Of a DNA stretch of 64,000 bases, positions 1 to 6,384 are shown one piece after another. Both the position numbers and the translations under genes were made by a program. This stretch comes from an uncultured Butyrivibrio sp. (lineage in GTDB: Bacteria; Bacillota; Clostridia; Lachnospirales; Lachnospiraceae), in assembly GCA_946536145.1 (NCBI GenBank), contig CAMNEA010000002.1, positions 1 through 64,000 on the forward strand, written 5' to 3'. The notes under the pieces are model-generated. The model saw only the letters and a list, made by a program, of their open reading frames with translations, did not search any database and was not told the origin of the DNA. Each line of letters opens with the position of its first letter. The stretch's first letter is position 1.

Positions 1-64
1 TAACCAGCTGCATAACCTTATGTCACAGTTCCAGGTAAAACTGGTATAAATGTATATAACATGA

Positions 65-91
65 GGACCACGGAAACCGTGGTCCTTTTTT
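65..91 (+). terminator. Intrinsic terminator of a gene left of the window
   Basis: A 9-bp perfect stem (GGACCACGG at 65-73 pairing with CCGTGGTCC at 77-85) with an AAA loop is followed by a run of six T. This is a classic rho-independent terminator for rightward transcription. No gene for it lies inside the window, so it presumably ends a gene that stops just left of base 1. Confidence 0.8.
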
Positions 92-94
92 CGA

Positions 95-172
95 GAGGCA
101 AACAAGCCCTGCGACGCAGTCGCTTTAGGATGGCTTGTTTGCGGCATTTTTGAATCTTTGATTCAAAAATGC
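95..172. repeat. Dispersed multi-hairpin repeat, copy A (partial)
   Basis: Two adjacent hairpins are seen: GCAAACAAGCC/GGCTTGTTTGC (98-142) and GCATTTTTGAATC/GATTCAAAAATGC (144-172). Nearly the same sequence recurs at 38685-38759 and, inverted, at 52177-52252. The third hairpin of the family (GAAACCCGC/GCGGGTTTC) is missing here. Open frames across it are repeat-derived and not genes. Confidence 0.8.
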
Positions 173-204
173 ATATGTTGCATGAATGCAACCGCGTCCG
201 GCGA

Positions 205-234
205 AAGAATGCCGCAAATGGCATTCTTTTTTTT
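205..234 (+). terminator. Second intrinsic terminator before putP
   Basis: Stem AAGAATGCC (205-213) pairs with GGCATTCTT (220-228) and runs directly into a T tract. It would insulate putP from rightward transcription coming from outside the window. Confidence 0.7.
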
Positions 235-255
235 GTTAAAATTTTATGACTTTAG

Positions 256-263
256 TGTATAAT
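256..263 (+). promoter_or_regulatory. Candidate putP promoter -10 element
   Basis: An extended -10 (TG followed by TATAAT, 256-263) lies 51 bases upstream of the putP start codon. The best -35 candidate, TTGTTA at 233-238, is 19 bases away and overlaps the terminator T tract, so the -35 assignment is weak. Confidence 0.5.
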
Positions 264-314
264 AGTTTTAATGTGTTAAATCGATGAATAAAAGTTAGAA
301 AAGGGGAAACTAAT

Positions 315-1868
315 ATGACAACTGCACAACTAGGTATCATCATCTCAATCCTTGTCTACCTGGCCATGATGCTTATGGTCGGTTTTGTCAGCTCAAGGAA
401 CACTAATGACGTAAAAGACTTTTATCTGGGTGGAAGGAAACTCGGACCCTTTGTGACAGCCATGAGCGCGGAGGCTTCGGACATGAGCTCCTATCTGCTG
501 ATGGGAGTGCCGGGCCTTGCCTACTTTTCAGGCATAGCTGATGCCGGCTGGACCGCTGTGGGTCTGATTGTCGGAACATATCTCAACTGGCTCTTTACTG
601 CAAAGAGACTTAGGAATTACACAGAGAAGCTTGACGCGATTACTATTCCGGACTACTTCAAAAAGAGATTCAGGGATAACAGTAATATCATTCTCTGCAT
701 CGGAGCGCTGTTCATCCTGATATTCTTTATCCCGTACACGGCTTCAGGCTTCTCTGCCTGCGGCAAGCTCTTTTCCTCACTCTTTGGTGTAAATTATCAG
801 CTCGCAATGATCGTATCTGCGGTCATCATCGTCGGTTATACCACGACGGGAGGCTTCCTTGCTGCATCCAAGACCGACTTTATCCAGTCTATCGTTATGA
901 CGTTTGCGCTTTTCTTCGTGCTCGGCTACGGAATTGTAAATGCCGGCGGACTTGGCAGTGTGATTGAAAACGCAAATGCTCTTCCGGGATACCTCAACCT
1001 GAGTGCCACTTATAACAATGCGACCAATGCGGCGGATCCCTATGGCATTTTTAACAAGATCACGATGTTCTGCTGGGGACTTGGATACTTTGGAATGCCC
1101 CACATCCTTCTTAGATTCATGGCTGTAAGAAAGGCCGGTGAGCTTACTCTTTCAAGGCGTATTGCGTCGATATGGGTTGTATTCTCACTTGGAATCGCTG
1201 TGTTCCTCGGAGTTGTCGGACGCGCAATGACACAGACAGGTGCCCTTGAAAGCCTGATTGATCCAAACAACCTGACAAGTTCTTCCAAGGCAGAGACTCT
1301 GATCGTAGTGCTTGCGGATCAGATAAGTAAAAACGGATTCTTCCTTGCACTTATAGCAGGACTTGTTATTGCCGGAATCCTCGCATCTACCATGTCAACC
1401 GCTGATTCACAGCTGATAGCGGCATCATCATCCGTATCAGAAAACATCGTACAGGAGACCCTCGGCATCAAATTGTCAGAAACAGGCGCGATGATCGCGG
1501 CAAGGGCAACCCTGATAGCTGTCGCTGTTTTTGGAATCGTCATTGCATGGAATCCGAACAGCTCGGTATTTGGAATAGTATCTTTTGCCTGGGCAGGATT
1601 TGGCGCGGTATTCGGCCCCGTCATGATCCTCTCGCTCTATTGGAAGCGCACCAATAAATACGGCGCAATCGCAGGAATGATATGCGGCGGTGCTATGGTA
1701 TTTATCTGGAAGTATCTTGTAAGACCTATGGGAGGTGTGTGGAACCTCTATGAGCTGGCTCCCGCATTCCTCGTGGCTATTATTGCAATAGTTGTGGTAA
1801 GTCTTCTGACTAAAGAACCTGAGAAGGAGATATGTGACGAGTTCGAGCACGTATCAAAGATGTCATAA
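315..1868 (+). CDS. putP: Sodium/proline symporter (SSS family)
   Basis: This 517-residue protein is a multi-pass sodium:solute symporter, most similar in pattern to PutP, which imports L-proline with Na+. It has the family's length and about 13 hydrophobic segments. The conserved N-terminal stretch DFYLGGRKLGPFVTAMSAEA is typical of PutP, as is the later ILASTMSTADSQLIAASS segment, which contributes to Na+ and substrate binding in this family. The start is supported by AAAGGGG about eight bases upstream. It stands alone on the plus strand, between two upstream terminators and a large palindrome, and converges on parA. Proline as the substrate is by family. Another amino acid is possible. Confidence 0.9.
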   Translation: MTTAQLGIIISILVYLAMMLMVGFVSSRNTNDVKDFYLGGRKLGPFVTAMSAEASDMSSYLLMGVPGLAYFSGIADAGWTAVGLIVGTYLNWLFTAKRLRNYTEKLDAITIPDYFKKRFRDNSNIILCIGALFILIFFIPYTASGFSACGKLFSSLFGVNYQLAMIVSAVIIVGYTTTGGFLAASKTDFIQSIVMTFALFFVLGYGIVNAGGLGSVIENANALPGYLNLSATYNNATNAADPYGIFNKITMFCWGLGYFGMPHILLRFMAVRKAGELTLSRRIASIWVVFSLGIAVFLGVVGRAMTQTGALESLIDPNNLTSSSKAETLIVVLADQISKNGFFLALIAGLVIAGILASTMSTADSQLIAASSSVSENIVQETLGIKLSETGAMIAARATLIAVAVFGIVIAWNPNSSVFGIVSFAWAGFGAVFGPVMILSLYWKRTNKYGAIAGMICGGAMVFIWKYLVRPMGGVWNLYELAPAFLVAIIAIVVVSLLTKEPEKEICDEFEHVSKMS

Positions 1869-1884
1869 GATAGTTAAGTGTTAA

Positions 1885-2005
1885 TGAGTCGATGGGGACG
1901 TTACAGTTTGAGTCAATGGGGACGTTACAGTTTGACTCACTTTGAAAAAGCGAGTCAAACTGTAACGTCCCCATTGACTCAAACTGTAACGTCCCCATTG
2001 ACTCA
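1885..2005. repeat. 54-bp-arm palindrome with two GGGGACGTTACAG units per arm
   Basis: The left arm (1885-1938) and right arm (1952-2005) are reverse complements over 54 bases with one mismatch, around a 13-base loop. Each arm is a direct repeat of a roughly 24-base unit containing GGGGACGTTACAG. A close relative sits at 57782-57910. It lies between convergent putP and parA and could act as a two-way terminator. The structure resembles REP/BIME-like palindromes, but no REP-associated transposase is present in the window. Confidence 0.85.
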
Positions 2006-2013
2006 TTGACGCA

Positions 2014-2778
2014 TTATTTCGATTTCTTAAGCAGTTCTTTCGCGAAATCCATATAATCCAGGCATGTGTTGCACTTTGGCGCGTAGTCGATAAGCAGCTT
2101 TTTGGCCTCCTGAGCCTCCTTGGTCTTAACGCACTCGCGTATCACGGTATTAAAGAGCCTGGTATTCATCTGCCTGGCAGTAGTCTCAATACTGTCCCTG
2201 ATCTCGCGCTCGAGATTGGATCTTCCCGAGTATCTCACAAGAAGCAGACCGGCTATTGTAAGATCCCTGTTCTGTCTGCGCTTTACTGACATGATGGTAT
2301 CATAGAGCTGCTGGATGCCCTGCATTGCGTATGAATCAGCAGTGACAGGGATGATCACCTTATCTGCAGCGATGAGGCAGTTGTATAGGATGATATTGAG
2401 TGATGGCGCTGTGTCTATTACCACATACTCATAGCCTTCGAGTCCGTCGAGCGCATCCTTTAGTCTGTAAAAACCTTCGAGATCGCCATCGAGCATCTTC
2501 TCTGCCTTTACGAGCAGCGGGTCGGATGCAACTATATCGCCATTGTCAGTGTGCTGAATTGCTTCTGATATAGGGAGCTTATCAGAGTCAATAATGACAT
2601 CGTACAAAGTTGCAACGTCCTCAATCTTAGCTTCATAGGTGCTTGTGCTGTTTCCCTGCGGGTCAGCATCTATCAAAAGAGTCTTAGCCTTCCTTCCAAG
2701 AATCCCGGCGAGGTTGGTGGCAGTAGTGCTCTTGCCGATTCCGCCTTTCTGGTTGGCTACTACAAATACTGTTGACAT
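2014..2778 (-). CDS. ParA/Soj-family partition ATPase
   Basis: A 254-residue ParA-type deviant Walker ATPase. The N-terminus has KGGIGKSTTATNLAG (residues about 11-25, with the signature lysine), then a Walker A' motif DADPQGNSTST and Walker B VVIDTAPSL. Such proteins bind DNA non-specifically and move DNA or protein cargo when stimulated by a partner. No parB follows. Instead the gene lies 12 bases downstream of a small DUF6465-like gene, and the two are probably co-transcribed. Whether it partitions the chromosome, a chromid or a protein complex cannot be told. It converges on putP and ends just before a large palindrome. Confidence 0.88.
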   Translation of the reverse strand: MSTVFVVANQKGGIGKSTTATNLAGILGRKAKTLLIDADPQGNSTSTYEAKIEDVATLYDVIIDSDKLPISEAIQHTDNGDIVASDPLLVKAEKMLDGDLEGFYRLKDALDGLEGYEYVVIDTAPSLNIILYNCLIAADKVIIPVTADSYAMQGIQQLYDTIMSVKRRQNRDLTIAGLLLVRYSGRSNLEREIRDSIETTARQMNTRLFNTVIRECVKTKEAQEAKKLLIDYAPKCNTCLDYMDFAKELLKKSK

Positions 2779-2790
2779 ATTATCTCCTCC

Positions 2791-3045
2791 TTAGAAATCT
2801 ATGCTTCCGCTTATCTTATCGTTTACAACATAGAATACTTTCTTCTCTTCAGGCTTGATATATACATCTATTCTTGCAAAATCAGCTTCGGAAAATCCTT
2901 TAGACAGAACATCTGCTTTTATCTGCGCAAGGATCTCATCTGTCTTTCTGTCCCTGTCCTGGTACTGAACCACGATGTTCTTTTGTGCTGTGGCGAAACT
3001 TCCTGTGGCTTCAATTGCTCTTTTAACACTGCTTTGTCTGGCCAT
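2791..3045 (-). CDS. Small DUF6465-like protein upstream of parA
   Basis: An 84-residue protein with a basic N-terminus and a C-terminal core IDVYIKPEEKKVFYVVND. This matches my recollection of DUF6465 proteins common in Lachnospiraceae (pattern DVYxKPEExxxYYVVN). Function is not known to me. Its position directly before parA, 12 bases apart, suggests it may serve as the DNA-binding or adaptor partner in place of ParB. That is inference from context. A GGGGGA Shine-Dalgarno precedes the start. Confidence 0.75.
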   Translation of the reverse strand: MARQSSVKRAIEATGSFATAQKNIVVQYQDRDRKTDEILAQIKADVLSKGFSEADFARIDVYIKPEEKKVFYVVNDKISGSIDF

Positions 3046-3060
3046 ATCCGGTCCCCCTTA

Positions 3061-3081
3061 TTTATACTTGTAAATTTACAA
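3061..3081 (-). promoter_or_regulatory. Palindromic operator candidate before the DUF6465-parA pair
   Basis: TTGTAAATTTACAA (3068-3081) is a perfect 14-bp palindrome immediately upstream of a -10-like TATAAA (3061-3066, read on the minus strand). It sits about 25 bases before the start of the DUF6465-like gene. ParA-type operons are often autorepressed, so this is a reasonable operator or partition-site candidate. No clear -35 is seen. Confidence 0.45.
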
Positions 3082-3125
3082 AACCTATTTTACCAAATTA
3101 GCGAAAAATGTATAGTGGGTTGTGC

Positions 3126-3270
3126 GTTACTGTTCAGACAGAAATGCGCACTCTGCTGCGCATTTCGTGAGAAAATGATTCAGTGGTGAGCGCATTCCTT
3201 CGACGAAGTCGAACTTTAATGAATGCGCGAATACGTTACTGGAGCGAGCTGTATGCGAGTGAACAGTAAC
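3126..3270. repeat. Dispersed multi-hairpin repeat, copy F (diverged)
   Basis: The element is bounded by GTTACTGTTCA (3126-3136) and its inverse TGAACAGTAAC (3260-3270). Inside are a GAAATGCGC/GCGCATTTC hairpin and a GCGCATTC/GAATGCGC hairpin. The linker TTTCGTGAGAAAATGATTCA matches the linker between hairpins in copies B and D, which places it in the same family despite changed stems. It fills most of the gene-free stretch 3046-3380. Confidence 0.65.
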
Positions 3271-3380
3271 GGTTGTGCCGTCGGCTCCAGGCTTGCCCGT
3301 TGTAAACAACGAAATATGGTTTATAATAATTAAATAGGGGATAGGGAAAAACAAATGTACATCCCAGGAGGTGAGACTGT

Positions 3381-3665
3381 ATGGTAAATAACGAAAAAGA
3401 GCTGCTTGAAGCCATCAAGCATGAGCATCACATCACAAAAGAGATCACTGATACACTGATCGAACTGGATCAGCTTCCAAGCACCGGCACACAGGTATAT
3501 CTGAATGATCTGATAGTAACTCTTTATAAGAGAGTAGTAGATGTAAATGACGATATTACTGTTGATATTTTCGCGGACAAAGTTATAACTGCAGAGGAAT
3601 TCACAAAGTGGATCGAGGATAACTTTACAGAGTATTCCGCAAATATGTTCAAGGAATCGATCTGA
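3381..3665 (+). CDS. Small protein of unknown function
   Basis: This 94-residue acidic protein shows no recognisable domain to me. The sequence looks soluble and mostly helical, with no signal peptide or membrane segment. A strong Shine-Dalgarno (AGGAGGTGA) lies seven bases before the start, and two hairpins follow the stop codon, so it is very likely expressed. It is one of only three plus-strand genes and lies about 240 bases upstream of a double-glycine leader peptide gene in the same direction. A link between them, for example as an immunity or accessory protein, is possible but untested. A terminator and a new promoter separate the two. Confidence 0.65.
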   Translation: MVNNEKELLEAIKHEHHITKEITDTLIELDQLPSTGTQVYLNDLIVTLYKRVVDVNDDITVDIFADKVITAEEFTKWIEDNFTEYSANMFKESI

Positions 3666-3688
3666 AATTCCATCTGATCTGAATGCAT

Positions 3689-3731
3689 GGGGCTGTCGCT
3701 TTAGATGATTGAGCATCTGAGCGACAGCCCC
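3689..3731 (+). repeat. 12-bp-stem hairpin after the 94-residue gene
   Basis: GGGGCTGTCGCT (3689-3700) pairs perfectly with AGCGACAGCCCC (3720-3731). No T tract follows, so alone it is not a typical terminator. The loop start (GTCGCTTTAGATGAT) recurs in the hairpin at 38550-38612, so the two are related. Confidence 0.7.
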
Positions 3732-3753
3732 TTCCTAGATAATATTTCAGAAA

Positions 3754-3781
3754 CCAGCAGCAGGTGTTGGCTCTTTTTTTT
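3754..3781 (+). terminator. Terminator between the 94-residue gene and the peptide gene
   Basis: A short stem CCAGC (3754-3758) / GTTGG (3766-3770) is followed by CTC and eight T. It would end transcription of the upstream gene. The T tract runs into the candidate -35 of the peptide gene. Confidence 0.55.
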
Positions 3782-3810
3782 GCCATTACCCGGAGTCATT
3801 CGTATATAAT
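3780..3810 (+). promoter_or_regulatory. Candidate promoter of the double-glycine peptide gene
   Basis: TTGCCA (3780-3785) and a consensus TATAAT (3805-3810) are separated by 19 bases, slightly longer than ideal. The start codon is 98 bases beyond the -10, leaving an untranslated leader of about 90 bases with no obvious strong structure. Confidence 0.5.
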
Positions 3811-3907
3811 AGTGTCAGGATGACAATGAGGACGATCTGTTCTTTGGAAAGCCTCTTTGATCACTGCTTATTTATAACAAAGCAAAAGAATCCGAGGAGA
3901 TATAAAT

Positions 3908-4084
3908 ATGAAAAAGTCTGAAACCGGTAAAAAAGATCTTACAAATCAGAATGTAAATACTGAACTCAATAAGGAGAATACCGCTGAACAGGCAGCTGTC
4001 GCAGACGAAGAGCTTGCAAATATAAGCGGAGGGATCGCCTGGGATCTCATATTGAGAAGACTGAAAAAAAGCAAGAAGGACTAA
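3908..4084 (+). CDS. Double-glycine leader peptide (candidate bacteriocin or pheromone precursor)
   Basis: A 58-codon gene with Shine-Dalgarno GAGGAGA about seven bases before ATG. Residues 1-40 are hydrophilic and end in DEELANISGG (33-42). That matches the double-glycine leader consensus (ExLxxIxGG) cut by C39-peptidase ABC exporters during export of class II bacteriocins and some peptide pheromones. Cleavage after Gly42 would release a 16-residue peptide, IAWDLILRRLKKSKKD. It has a short hydrophobic face and a strongly basic tail (net charge about +4), a size and layout like streptococcal competence peptides. It contains no Cys, Ser/Thr cluster or other sign of lanthipeptide chemistry. No processing transporter is in the window, so it would have to be encoded elsewhere. 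The leader match is seen; secretion and activity are inferred. Confidence 0.72.
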   Translation: MKKSETGKKDLTNQNVNTELNKENTAEQAAVADEELANISGGIAWDLILRRLKKSKKD

Positions 4085-4138
4085 GCCTTCCTGCAATTTT
4101 TACACTATCTGTTTCTTCTTGAAAGCAGTAATGATCAG

Positions 4139-4612
4139 TCATATCCGTATGGGCGGCAGTTTGCTGACAGGGAAATGGCTGTTGACGTTATACTTGGCAA
4201 ACTGCTTGGTGACAAAAGCGCGGTATTCCTTTGCCACGCTGTTGTTATTATTGTCAAGATCATCCAGAACCATATCCATGGAATACTTCGTGTTGTAAAG
4301 AGATTCTGCCATGTGCTGCATGATTGCGAGAACGTCATGATGATTATGAAGTATATATTCGTCAATATCATTCATGGTTATACGCTGTACCAGCAGATCG
4401 GAATACGCAACTACTGTATAGACTGAGGGCTTCTGAGCCAAAAGACCTACTTCTCCAAAGTACGCGTCCTTTGACATGATGCCAAGGATTGATTCCCTAT
4501 TGGTGCCATAGTTACTGTATACCTCGACACATCCCTGTACGATCTTGTACATATCCATATTTACTTCGTTTTCCTTGAGGATGACTGTCCCCTCGGGAAT
4601 CTTCATCAGCAT
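4139..4612 (-). CDS. Stand-alone cyclic-nucleotide-binding domain protein
   Basis: The protein has about 157 residues from the preferred start at 4612, where GGAGG lies seven bases upstream. A longer frame from 4648 lacks such a site. The body is one cNMP-binding (CRP-like) beta-barrel. The phosphate-binding cassette region reads YFGEVGLLAQKPSVYTVVA, close to the family FGExALL...R(T/S)A pattern, but Val-Tyr replaces the Arg that contacts the cyclic phosphate. After it comes a helical tail with no helix-turn-helix, so it is not a standard Crp/Fnr regulator. It may sense another ligand or act by protein contact. It converges on the peptide gene, with 54 bases between stops. Confidence 0.75.
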   Translation of the reverse strand: MLMKIPEGTVILKENEVNMDMYKIVQGCVEVYSNYGTNRESILGIMSKDAYFGEVGLLAQKPSVYTVVAYSDLLVQRITMNDIDEYILHNHHDVLAIMQHMAESLYNTKYSMDMVLDDLDNNNNSVAKEYRAFVTKQFAKYNVNSHFPVSKLPPIRI

Positions 4613-4679
4613 AGGCTCGCCTCCATTTTTCTGCCGTATATTGTGCATATCAGGGAAAAAATTATCATAACAATATTAT

Positions 4680-4800
4680 ACATTCTTGGATTAAAAATCC
4701 AAGAATGTGTCAACCAAGCCATTTGAAGGCGACTTCGTCGCAAGGCTTGGTTGACTCCTGAATCATGTTCTCACGAAACCCGCAGCCAGTGCGGGTTTCT
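4680..4800. repeat. Dispersed multi-hairpin repeat, copy B
   Basis: Three consecutive hairpins: ACATTCTTGGATT/ATCCAAGAATGT (4680-4708), GTCAACCAAGCC/GGCTTGGTTGAC (4709-4755) and GAAACCCGCAGC/GCGGGTTTC (4775-4799). The linker GAATCATGTTCTCACGAAA is identical to that in copy D. It fills the gap between the cNMP-domain gene and the coiled-coil gene. Stems are base-paired but differ in sequence from copies A, C and D, so pairing is conserved more than sequence. Confidence 0.8.
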
Positions 4801-4865
4801 GTGATTTCATCTAAGAATACATACCTTACGCGCAGCCGGCCTAAATTCACTCTTTTAAAATCTTC

Positions 4866-5501
4866 TCAATTTGTGTCCGACTCAAGGTGTATAGAATCTG
4901 CCATACCCTGTACATAGTCCCACTCATCCTGGGCCTGCTGTTTTTCACTTATGGTGAGACGATAAAGGTCCGGCTCCTGTCTCGAATCCATATGAGACAG
5001 TACATTCTCAAGTTCAAGAAGCCTTTTGTATACTATCGGAGCCTGCTCCTTTAATGCTTCAATCTTCTCTATATCTTCCTCAGACATTGAAGGATTGCTT
5101 TCTGCGTTGAAAGAATTGATCTTGAAAATGAGGTAATTGGATTTAATGACCTCATCGAAGGATTTCCCGCTTTCGCCAAGCTCCTGTAGTTTTTTCTTAA
5201 GCTTCGCCGCCGATGAAGTTTTCTTCTCTGCTCTCTTGCGTACTTCTCTCTCCATGGCATAGGAGTCACGGTTTTCCATCGCTGTTTTATTCTGCGCGAT
5301 TTCATCCGTCTTAAGCTGCTCAGCCATAACAGACTCAAGCCCTGTTGCAGTAAGAACGCTTTCCTGCCTGTGCTCCTTAAGAGACGTATTATTCATCTCC
5401 TGCATCTTTACACTCTGCTTGCCAAAAGCCTCTTCAGGGCGCGCAAAGCTCTGCTTAAACTCATTTGCTTTGTTGTCGTAATTTTCTTTAAATATGCTCA
5501 T
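4866..5501 (-). CDS. Coiled-coil protein of unknown function
   Basis: A 211-residue, highly charged protein with no signal peptide or membrane segment. The first half is rich in Gln, Lys and Glu (for example REVRKRAEKKTSSAAKLKKK) and is likely helical or coiled-coil. The second half continues as predicted helices with a Glu-rich patch SMSEEDIEKIEALKEQ. I recognise no family. Its AGGAGG site and 15-base spacing after the GNAT-like gene suggest it is the last gene of a three-gene operon with the acyltransferase. Confidence 0.65.
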   Translation of the reverse strand: MSIFKENYDNKANEFKQSFARPEEAFGKQSVKMQEMNNTSLKEHRQESVLTATGLESVMAEQLKTDEIAQNKTAMENRDSYAMEREVRKRAEKKTSSAAKLKKKLQELGESGKSFDEVIKSNYLIFKINSFNAESNPSMSEEDIEKIEALKEQAPIVYKRLLELENVLSHMDSRQEPDLYRLTISEKQQAQDEWDYVQGMADSIHLESDTN

Positions 5502-5516
5502 ACAAACCTCCTGTGA

Positions 5517-6347
5517 TCAAAGGTAATATGAATAGATCCTTGTTTTGATATTTTCATTGGTCTCATCAAATCCAAATTTGGCGATCAGGCTCTTAACTTC
5601 ATCGGTGAAAGGACAGATGATAACTTCCGTCCCCTTGGGATACTTGGAAAGAGCATTGACCAGCGTGAAGAAGATAAGCTTCATTATCACCTGCGGTGCC
5701 TGCCCTCTGGCATCCATCCACTGAAATTCGAGTTTCCTGTCATCAGTCTCCGTCATGAAGATCCCTGCCAACGGCACAGTATCCTTTACCAGGAATACCG
5801 AGAGTTCGCCGTTTTTCTCATCAGGAAAGTATCTGTTATATGGGTACATATTATTATACGAATCAATCTGGTGTCTGGTCAGATTTTTTCCGAGAATATA
5901 TTCCCCTGTATCCTTTGTCTTCTTAAAAGCACTTATGTTTTCTCCCTGGGCCTTTACTATGTCATAGAGGGGCGCGCTGAATTTGCGCACATCTCCCTCC
6001 ATCGGAATAAAGCCAATGTCCAGCATTGTAAAGTCATACTCAGACAAAAATTCCTCTGTGCCTCCTACAACATATTCAATTCTGTAGATGTTTTTCCAGT
6101 TCTGATCTGTAACAAATTCGGCCAGAGCCTTTTCGCACACTCCGTCTTCAATATCATTCAGATGGTCAAAAGAGCGCACCTCCAAAATGGCATTATTCGC
6201 AAACAGCACGACTGCTCCGAAAGGCGTGTCATCCTCAAAAAAGCCAAGTGACAGACATCTTTTGTCATTTCTGATCTTATCAAGTGTCGAAGGTATAAAT
6301 GGCGCAAATGCTTTTATATTATCTTTGGTTATCTGACAAAATTTCAT
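5517..6347 (-). CDS. GNAT-like acetyltransferase family protein
   Basis: About 276 residues from the preferred start at 6347 (MKFCQITKDN, with GAGG eight bases upstream). A longer frame from 6434 would overlap the preceding gene and lacks a ribosome site. The N-terminal part begins MKFCQITKDNIKAFAPFIPS and continues with alternating strands and helices. The end has IIFFTLVNALSKYPKG-like helix and strand patterns reminiscent of tandem GNAT folds (acetyl-CoA-dependent N-acyltransferases). The acetyl-CoA loop (Q/RxxGxG/A) is not clear, so function is uncertain. It lies between the condensation-fold acyltransferase gene (37 bases upstream) and the coiled-coil gene (15 bases downstream). Confidence 0.6.
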   Translation of the reverse strand: MKFCQITKDNIKAFAPFIPSTLDKIRNDKRCLSLGFFEDDTPFGAVVLFANNAILEVRSFDHLNDIEDGVCEKALAEFVTDQNWKNIYRIEYVVGGTEEFLSEYDFTMLDIGFIPMEGDVRKFSAPLYDIVKAQGENISAFKKTKDTGEYILGKNLTRHQIDSYNNMYPYNRYFPDEKNGELSVFLVKDTVPLAGIFMTETDDRKLEFQWMDARGQAPQVIMKLIFFTLVNALSKYPKGTEVIICPFTDEVKSLIAKFGFDETNENIKTRIYSYYL

Positions 6348-6384
6348 GGCACATTCCTCTATCTGATCAGTTTTTTTCGTTAAA

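Noticed and set aside
18..224. Minus-strand frame of 68 codons, similar to frames at 38587-38808 and 52080-52454
   Set aside because: All three arise from the same dispersed hairpin repeat, giving a shared translated string. There is no ribosome site, and stem pairing explains the conservation.
1884..2006. Coding frame across the palindrome after putP
   Set aside because: The translated repeat (GTLQFESMGTLQFDS type) comes from the duplicated DNA unit. No start signal.
2014..2778. MinD or nitrogenase-type NifH instead of ParA
   Set aside because: The short length, KGGIGKST with soluble C-terminus lacking an amphipathic membrane helix, and no Fe-S cysteines fit ParA better.
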